From Bacteroidota bacterium (GTDB lineage Bacteria > Bacteroidota > Rhodothermia > Rhodothermales > Rubricoccaceae): a stretch of DNA of 11,750 nucleotides. Numbering within the stretch: the first letter of the stretch is position 1; each line of letters begins with the position of its first letter. Under the pieces are notes generated by a model. The model was given only the letters and a program-made list of their open reading frames with translations, did not search any database and was not told where the DNA came from. Location of the stretch: positions 1 to 11,750 of the forward strand of contig JADFLK010000022.1 in the NCBI GenBank assembly GCA_022564455.1. Reading direction: 5' to 3'. The position numbers were made by a program, and so were the translations under genes. Below are positions 6,916 to 11,750 of the stretch, in pieces.

Positions 6916-7260
6916 TCAAGCTTCCTGGCCAACAAGGGCGTCGAGCTTCTCCGCCAGCACATTCTTCGGTACCACGCCAATCATCTGATCGACCGGATGG
7001 CCATCCTTAAAGAAAATTAGCGAGGGGATCGACCGAATGCCATACTTCATGGCAACCTCTGGGTTGCTGTCGGTATCGAGCTTCGCAACCCGTGCCCTCC
7101 CTTCGTAATCGGCGGCAATTTCTTCAATAGTAGGTGCGATGACGCGGCAGGGTCCGCACCATTCAGCCCAAAAATCGACTAAAACGGGTAGGTCGCTGTT
7201 GAGCACTTCCTGCTCGAAGTTGTCGTCGGTGACGGTGATGTACTTGGCGTCGTCGGCCAT
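6916..7260 (-). CDS. trxA: Thioredoxin (TrxA)
   Basis: A cytoplasmic disulfide reductase of 114 residues, the usual thioredoxin length (about 105-115). The fold is complete: [11 protein letters not shown], the strand [10 protein letters not shown], active site WCGPC (C35, C38), [30 protein letters not shown] with the cis-proline P79, and the final helix. It gives electrons to targets such as ribonucleotide reductase and peroxiredoxins and is re-reduced by the TrxB encoded just downstream. The ATG at 7260-7258 is chosen because it gives the standard thioredoxin N-terminus; the same frame stays open for 71 more codons upstream, but that part has no thioredoxin character. The 189 bases upstream are shared with the divergent kinase gene. 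I see no clear Shine-Dalgarno sequence or promoter box for trxA. Confidence 0.97.
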   Translation of the reverse strand: MADDAKYITVTDDNFEQEVLNSDLPVLVDFWAEWCGPCRVIAPTIEEIAADYEGRARVAKLDTDSNPEVAMKYGIRSIPSLIFFKDGHPVDQMIGVVPKNVLAEKLDALVGQEA

Positions 7261-7420
7261 GCTGGTTGTGGAAGGTGTAAGAGGGGATTTGTGGCGGTTG
7301 AACGGGACGCATGGCGCCGGGTTCTCTACCGTCTGTTGAGGTTCTGTGTGATATACGCCTCGAGGTTCCCGCTGGGCTGCTACACAAGGTTGGAAGGTTA
7401 AAGACCGGCCTGCCCCAGCC

Positions 7421-7435
7421 GATATCAACGATATC
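7421..7435. repeat. GATATC-N3-GATATC dyad in the trxA/kinase divergent gap
   Basis: Two copies of the palindromic hexamer GATATC (7421-7426 and 7430-7435) are separated by AAC, 14 bases before the start of the second sensor kinase at 7450. The pair is both a direct and an inverted repeat, so it could bind a dimeric regulator or form a small hairpin. It lies 161 bases upstream of the divergent trxA start. The gap 7261-7449 shows no other feature I can support. Confidence 0.3.
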
Positions 7436-7449
7436 CGTCGAACGCCTGC

Positions 7450-9468
7450 ATGGCACCAATATCCGCGTCCCATACGTTTTGGCGCCGCTTCCGGCGGTCG
7501 TCAGCCCTCCTCCTTGCTGTGTTGGCTGCAGGTGGGAGCATGGCGCAATCCTTAGATTTGAACGGGCAGCCAGTACCGATTGCGAGGCTTCTCGTGGACG
7601 GGAACGGCGATCTCGTTCCTGATGCGGTGGGCGACACATTTCTGATTGCAGGACGTGCAACAATCACCTCGGGACAACTCCACCGCAACTGGACGGAGGT
7701 CTTCCTGCAAGACGGTAGCGGCGGAATTAAGCTGGTCGCATCTTCAGCAGCACCGACCATTGTATCGGGCGACAGTCTGGTGGTCCGCGGCCGTCTGGAC
7801 CACGAGCAAGGTATGGCGCAACTCACCGATCCTATTTATCGATTGGTTGACGTGCCGTCACGCGAAATTGAACCAGAAGTGGTTTCTGAAATCAAAACAG
7901 ACGGTCTGGAACGCTACGAAGGCAGCCTCATCGAGATAAAAGGTATCGTCGCGGCTCGCGTCCCAAACGAGGCCGGAGACAACCTGATCATCCTCGTGGA
8001 TGGCCAGTTTGTAAACGTATTTGCGTACGCCAACCGGCCGCAGCCCATCTCCTTCGAGGGCTATCAGGTGGGCGAGTATGTCCGTATTCGTGGCATAGCC
8101 GGGCAGTTCGACAGGCAGGCTCCGTTCAACAGCTCCTACCAGATTTTCCCCCGTACCGCGGAAGACGTAACGCGAGCGGGCCTTCCACCAAGCTGGTACC
8201 GCAACGCGGCGATCGTCGTTGCTCTCCTGCTCCTGATAGCCGCAGGCTGGGCCTTTGCCTTGCGCAAACAAGTGCGTAATCGTCTTTCGCAACTTCAGGT
8301 TTCCGAAACTCGATACAGCCATCTGTTCAATGCCGCCGGCGACAGTGTTCTCGTACATGCAGATGACCACGCGGCGGGATGGATCATTGATGCCAACATT
8401 ATGGCGCAGCATCTACTGGGGTATACTACTCAGGAGTTCAATAAACTGACGCTGCGAAAGATGGTCGCAGACGGCGCGCTGCCGGAGCTTGAGCAGCACC
8501 TCCTTGACGCAAGAAAACACGGCGGAGCACTTCATACCATCGAGCTAAACACAAAGACAGGGAAAACCATTCCGTTCGAAATGCGGACGCACCGTCTGAA
8601 TCTTGATGGGAAGGATGCATTCCTGTCCATTGCCCGCGACGTTTCGGCACGCCGGGCCTACGAGCAAGGCCTCATTGAAGCCAAGCACCGCGCCGAGGAG
8701 ATGGAACAGCTAAAGAGCGCCTTCCTCATCAACATGAGCCACGAAATCCGCACGCCGCTGACGGCCATTATCGGCGCTGCAGAATTGCTGCATGATGAAG
8801 TAGATGCAGAGCAGCAGGAGTTCACCGATCTGATCGAACACGGAGGAAAGCGGCTGCTCAACACCCTGAACGCCGTCCTCGACTTCGCCCAACTCGATGC
8901 CGGCGAAGTAACCTTGCGGCCTGCACCGCTTGACCTGGTGGAGGAAGTCGAGGCCGTGATCGCTGAACTCAGAGCCGAGGCCGACACGAAGAACCTGCCC
9001 ATCTACCTGGAAACAGACGTTGAGACACTCCCCATTCTGCTGGATCGAGATGCGTTCCGAAAGGTGATCGGAAATCTTGTCGACAACGCCATCAAATTCA
9101 CGACGGAAGGCTCTGTCCGGGTGACGATAGAGGCGAAATCCGACCTGATTCACCTGCACGTTGCGGATACCGGGGAAGGCATGGACGAAGATTTCCTGCC
9201 GCACTTGTTCACGGAGTTCAAGCAGGAATCGTCAGGCTTTGCGCGCAGCCATGAGGGCAACGGCCTCGGCGTCGCCATCGCCAAGCGCCTGGTGGATCTC
9301 ATGGGCGGGCAAATAAGCGTGCTGAGCCGCAAGGGTGCCGGCAGCGTACTTACCGTAACACTTCCACGCACCCCAATTCCATCATTGGGCGGGGACGGGG
9401 CAACTGCTCAGACGAAGGCGCCCGTTGAAGAAGTGCTCCGTCGCCGAGGCGAGGGCGTCTCGGTCTAG
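7450..9468 (+). CDS. Sensor histidine kinase with tandem OB-fold-like extracytoplasmic region
   Basis: A 672-residue kinase with a signal peptide or first membrane anchor (about 17-33, [12 protein letters not shown]), an exported region (34-250), one membrane helix (252-271), one PAS domain (about 285-402, ending in [12 protein letters not shown]), HisKA with SHEIRTP and phospho-acceptor H431, and a HATPase with N box (N542, N546), G1 box DTGEG (573-577) and G2 box HEGNGLG (601-607). It lacks a receiver domain. The exported part reads as two similar beta modules. The first, about 62-135, has [23 protein letters not shown] and [12 protein letters not shown]. The second, about 157-240, has [26 protein letters not shown] and [14 protein letters not shown]. 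The pattern resembles OB-fold domains found in secreted nucleases and DUF5689-like proteins; the ligand is unknown. The kinase core is clearly paralogous to that of the kinase at 526-3309. A downstream response regulator is not present in the window; purL is convergent. Confidence 0.93.
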   Translation: MAPISASHTFWRRFRRSSALLLAVLAAGGSMAQSLDLNGQPVPIARLLVDGNGDLVPDAVGDTFLIAGRATITSGQLHRNWTEVFLQDGSGGIKLVASSAAPTIVSGDSLVVRGRLDHEQGMAQLTDPIYRLVDVPSREIEPEVVSEIKTDGLERYEGSLIEIKGIVAARVPNEAGDNLIILVDGQFVNVFAYANRPQPISFEGYQVGEYVRIRGIAGQFDRQAPFNSSYQIFPRTAEDVTRAGLPPSWYRNAAIVVALLLLIAAGWAFALRKQVRNRLSQLQVSETRYSHLFNAAGDSVLVHADDHAAGWIIDANIMAQHLLGYTTQEFNKLTLRKMVADGALPELEQHLLDARKHGGALHTIELNTKTGKTIPFEMRTHRLNLDGKDAFLSIARDVSARRAYEQGLIEAKHRAEEMEQLKSAFLINMSHEIRTPLTAIIGAAELLHDEVDAEQQEFTDLIEHGGKRLLNTLNAVLDFAQLDAGEVTLRPAPLDLVEEVEAVIAELRAEADTKNLPIYLETDVETLPILLDRDAFRKVIGNLVDNAIKFTTEGSVRVTIEAKSDLIHLHVADTGEGMDEDFLPHLFTEFKQESSGFARSHEGNGLGVAIAKRLVDLMGGQISVLSRKGAGSVLTVTLPRTPIPSLGGDGATAQTKAPVEEVLRRRGEGVSV

Positions 9469-9510
9469 ATCAAGGCGCGAGATCGCAGGCAAATTGGTGA
9501 TTCGTCGAAC

Positions 9511-9528
9511 ATCTCGCAATGCCGAGAT
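9511..9528. terminator. Small hairpin in the convergent gap, weak terminator candidate
   Basis: ATCTCG (9511-9516) and CGAGAT (9523-9528) form a 6-bp stem with a 6-base loop in the 109-base gap between the convergent kinase (stop at 9468) and purL (stop at 9578). It could serve both strands, but neither side has a T tract. Nothing else in the gap suggests a gene or signal. Confidence 0.2.
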
Positions 9529-9577
9529 CGGCCAAGAGGTGCCGACACTGGTAGAGGACAACCCTTTCAACCGGCTC

Positions 9578-11750
9578 CTACGCAACGGTCTCACCCATGG
9601 CCTCGGGAATGGTGGAGTCATAAGGTTTCGCAAGAGCCTCCACAGACTCGTCAAGTACCAGAGAGTCATCCACGGCAATGTGTAGTGCGCCTTCGCCGAC
9701 AGTACCTATCCGAGTAGCTTGTGCACCATGGCCTGCGACAAGATCGCAAAGCTCCTCGTGGAGCGTAGCATCCGGCCGTACAGAGAAAACGATGCGCGAT
9801 TGCGCTTCACCAAATAAGAGGGCGTCCAGCCTGGCCGGCGCCGCATTGCTGAGTTGCACATCAGCCCCTAGGCCGCTGTGGATGCAGCTTTCCGCGAGGC
9901 ACACGGCAAGCCCCCCGTCCGAGACGTCGTGTGCGCTCTCGACAAAACCATTGCGAATCAGTGCCAGCATGGCCGTGTGTACAGCCGCCTCTTCCTCGAG
10001 GTTGAGGTAAGGGGCGTCGCCTGTGGTTTGCCCAAGCACAGTCGCGAGGTACTCGGAGCCTTCTATCCCGCCCCTGGTCGTCCACGTTGAAGGCGAAAGA
10101 AGAAAGATGGCATCGCCTTCGGTTTTGAAGTCGGAGGTGGTTGTGTGGGCCTCCACATCGTCCACCAGGCCCAGCATACCGATGGTAGGTGTGGGGAAGA
10201 CAGCACCTTCGGGGCTTTCGTTGTAGAAAGACACGTTGCCGCCCGTTACCGGTGTGTTGAAGGCTCGGCACGCGTCGCCCATACCGGCAACGGCCTCTTT
10301 GAACACCCAGTAGACTTCCGGCTTGTACGGGTTGCCGAAGTTGAGGCAGTTGGTGATGGCGATGGGCCGGCCACCGGCGCAAACCACATTTCGCGCAGCC
10401 TCCGCCACGGCGATCTGCCCGCCCTTGCGCGGGTTCAGGTAGACGTAGCGTCCGTTGCAATCGGTCTTGAGGGCGAGGCCCTTGTCCGTGCCTTTTACTC
10501 GAACGACGGCCGCATCTGAGGGGCCTGGACCCGTAACCGTGTTTGTGCGCACCATCGTGTCGTACTGCTCGAATACCCAGCGCTTCGAGGCGATGTTGGG
10601 GCTGCCGAGGAGCCGCTTGAGCACATCGCCTGCATCGTCCACATCAGGAACCGAATCGGTAGAGAACGCCTGCACGGCATCGAGGTAAGCGGGGCGTTGG
10701 GTCTCGCGGATGTAGACAGGTGCGCCGCCGCCCAGTACAAGGTGCTCGGCAGGCACATTGACCACTTCCTCACCCTGCCACCAAATGCTTACGCGGCCGT
10801 CGGCGGTGACCTCACCAATCTCCTGCACATGCAGATCCCATTTATCAAAAATGGCCTCGATCACTGCCTCTTGCCCCTTTTCAACCACCACGAGCATTCG
10901 CTCCTGGCTTTCGGAGAGGAGGATTTCATAGGGCGTCATGCCCTCCTCACGGATGGGTACCCGGTCGGCGTGAATGACCATTCCGCATCCGCCCTTCTCA
11001 CTCATCTCACACGACGAGCACGTGATCCCTGCCGCACCCATATCCTGAATGCCCACCACCGCGCCGCTACGAATGACTTCCAACGTGGCTTCGAGAAGAA
11101 GCTTCTCCGTGAAGGGATCGCCGACCTGAACGCTCGGGCGTCTGGCCTCGCTGGCCTCGCTGATTTCTTCACTGGCAAAGGTGGCTCCGTGGATGCCGTC
11201 GCGGCCGGTGGCCGAGCCCACAATGAACACCGGGTTGCCGACGCCTTCGGCGATAGCGCTTGCGGTCTCGCCCACTTTTACAATGCCGACACTCATGGCG
11301 TTGACGAGCGGATTGCCCTCGTAGCTCGGGTCGAAATAGACCTCGCCACCCACTGTAGGCACGCCGAAGGAGTTGCCGTAATCGCCGATGCCTCGCACCA
11401 CACCGTCGAACAAATAGCGCACCCGTGGATTATCGAGCGAGCCAAAGCGAAGGCTGTTGAGTGAAGCAATCGGCCGGGCGCCCATCGTAAAAATATCGCG
11501 CTGGATGCCGCCCACGCCGGTGGCTGCGCCCTGGTAGGGCTCCACGGCACTCGGGTGGTTGTGACTCTCAATCTTGAACGCCACGGCCAGACCATCCCCG
11601 ATATCCACGAGCCCCGCGTTCTCTTCGCCCGCGCCCACGAGCAGGGCCTCGCCGTCGCGTGGGAGGGTTTTGAGAATGGCAATCGAGTTCTTGTACGAGC
11701 AGTGCTCGCTCCACATTACCGAGTAAATCCCCAGTTCGGTGAATGTAGGA
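9578..11750 (-). CDS. purL: Phosphoribosylformylglycinamidine synthase subunit PurL (5' end outside window)
   Basis: PurL converts formylglycinamide ribonucleotide to the amidine with ATP and ammonia from PurQ, the fourth step of purine synthesis, in the cytoplasm. The frame is open to the right edge: upstream of the Met at 11716 it continues as [11 protein letters not shown], the usual lead into [11 protein letters not shown], so that Met is internal and about 30-40 residues lie beyond the window. 723 residues are visible, ending at TAG 9580-9578, in line with the small (about 740-residue) PurL that needs separate PurQ and PurS. Visible signatures (visible residue 1 at 11749): the catalytic His in WSEHCSYK (about 16), [23 protein letters not shown] read across about 59-81, the [18 protein letters not shown] region (about 233-250), ESQERM (about 280), [12 protein letters not shown] (about 429-440) and HDVSDGGLA near the C-terminus. 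These are the two AIRS-N/AIRS-C repeats. No frameshift is seen. purQ and purS are not in the window. Confidence 0.97.
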   Translation of the reverse strand, partial: PTFTELGIYSVMWSEHCSYKNSIAILKTLPRDGEALLVGAGEENAGLVDIGDGLAVAFKIESHNHPSAVEPYQGAATGVGGIQRDIFTMGARPIASLNSLRFGSLDNPRVRYLFDGVVRGIGDYGNSFGVPTVGGEVYFDPSYEGNPLVNAMSVGIVKVGETASAIAEGVGNPVFIVGSATGRDGIHGATFASEEISEASEARRPSVQVGDPFTEKLLLEATLEVIRSGAVVGIQDMGAAGITCSSCEMSEKGGCGMVIHADRVPIREEGMTPYEILLSESQERMLVVVEKGQEAVIEAIFDKWDLHVQEIGEVTADGRVSIWWQGEEVVNVPAEHLVLGGGAPVYIRETQRPAYLDAVQAFSTDSVPDVDDAGDVLKRLLGSPNIASKRWVFEQYDTMVRTNTVTGPGPSDAAVVRVKGTDKGLALKTDCNGRYVYLNPRKGGQIAVAEAARNVVCAGGRPIAITNCLNFGNPYKPEVYWVFKEAVAGMGDACRAFNTPVTGGNVSFYNESPEGAVFPTPTIGMLGLVDDVEAHTTTSDFKTEGDAIFLLSPSTWTTRGGIEGSEYLATVLGQTTGDAPYLNLEEEAAVHTAMLALIRNGFVESAHDVSDGGLAVCLAESCIHSGLGADVQLSNAAPARLDALLFGEAQSRIVFSVRPDATLHEELCDLVAGHGAQATRIGTVGEGALHIAVDDSLVLDESVEALAKPYDSTIPEAMGETVA

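Noticed and set aside
5635..7020. 461-codon plus-strand open frame opposite trxB and into trxA
   Set aside because: It is the antisense of trxB and the end of trxA, both unmistakable by motif. Its translation is rich in Arg and His with no recognisable domain, as expected of a shadow frame in GC-rich coding DNA.
7261..7473. N-terminal extension of TrxA giving 185 residues
   Set aside because: The added 71 residues show no thioredoxin similarity and no signal peptide; the ATG at 7260 gives the standard length.
9382..9678. 98-codon minus-strand open frame across the end of the second kinase and the end of purL
   Set aside because: It overlaps both real genes out of frame, has no recognisable domain and leaves no independent coding signal in the 109-base gap.
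11119..11165. Short tandem repeat (CTGGCCTCG twice) near 11140-11160
   Set aside because: It is in frame in purL, encoding part of the SEASEAR stretch before the conserved [10 protein letters not shown], and is ordinary coding sequence.
10697..11464. 255-codon plus-strand open frame opposite purL
   Set aside because: It lies wholly antisense to conserved PurL sequence and has no domain of its own.

Overview
The window is about 11.75 kb of moderately GC-rich bacterial DNA. It is densely coded on both strands and mostly housekeeping. The gene types, the Bacteroidota-style promoter match before the proline dehydrogenase, the general lack of clear Shine-Dalgarno sequences and the look of the two sensor kinases fit the Rhodothermota/Bacteroidota side of the FCB group (relatives of Salinibacter or Rhodothermus). 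That placement is inference, because the window holds no rRNA or tRNA. I see no CRISPR array, transposase or prophage gene.

Layout. At the left edge is the tail of a glycosyltransferase (1-117). A second glycosyltransferase overlaps its stop codon but is recognisable only for its first 50-odd codons. Near position 275 that frame runs into the opposite strand of a truncated pdxH gene (pyridoxamine 5'-phosphate oxidase). The 3' ends of both genes are missing, so this is a deletion or rearrangement junction or an assembly chimera. Then come a large membrane hybrid histidine kinase on the minus strand (526-3309), a 298-base divergent gap holding a strong inverted repeat and a promoter-like sequence, and a plus-strand pair made of a monofunctional proline dehydrogenase and a secreted M23 peptidase that overlap by ATGA (3608-5208).

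Facing the pair, with only 7 bases between stop codons, is the minus-strand run trxA, trxB and an exported BON-LysM protein (7260 down to 5216). Divergent from trxA is a second sensor kinase (7450-9468). It is a paralogue of the first in its kinase core, but its extracytoplasmic part looks like two OB-fold-type beta domains. The window closes with purL on the minus strand, cut at its 5' end by the window edge.

How the genes work together. trxA and trxB form the NADPH-thioredoxin reducing couple. The M23 peptidase and the BON-LysM protein both belong to the cell envelope. The two kinases share the same kind of core, one with its own receiver domain and one without; no separate response regulator lies in the window. 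Nothing here amounts to a clear new multi-gene system. The items most worth a second look are the 275 junction, the OB-like sensor of the second kinase, the hairpin/promoter before the proline dehydrogenase, and the trxA-trxB spacer, which can form two mutually exclusive hairpins and carries a small ORF ending directly at the trxB start.
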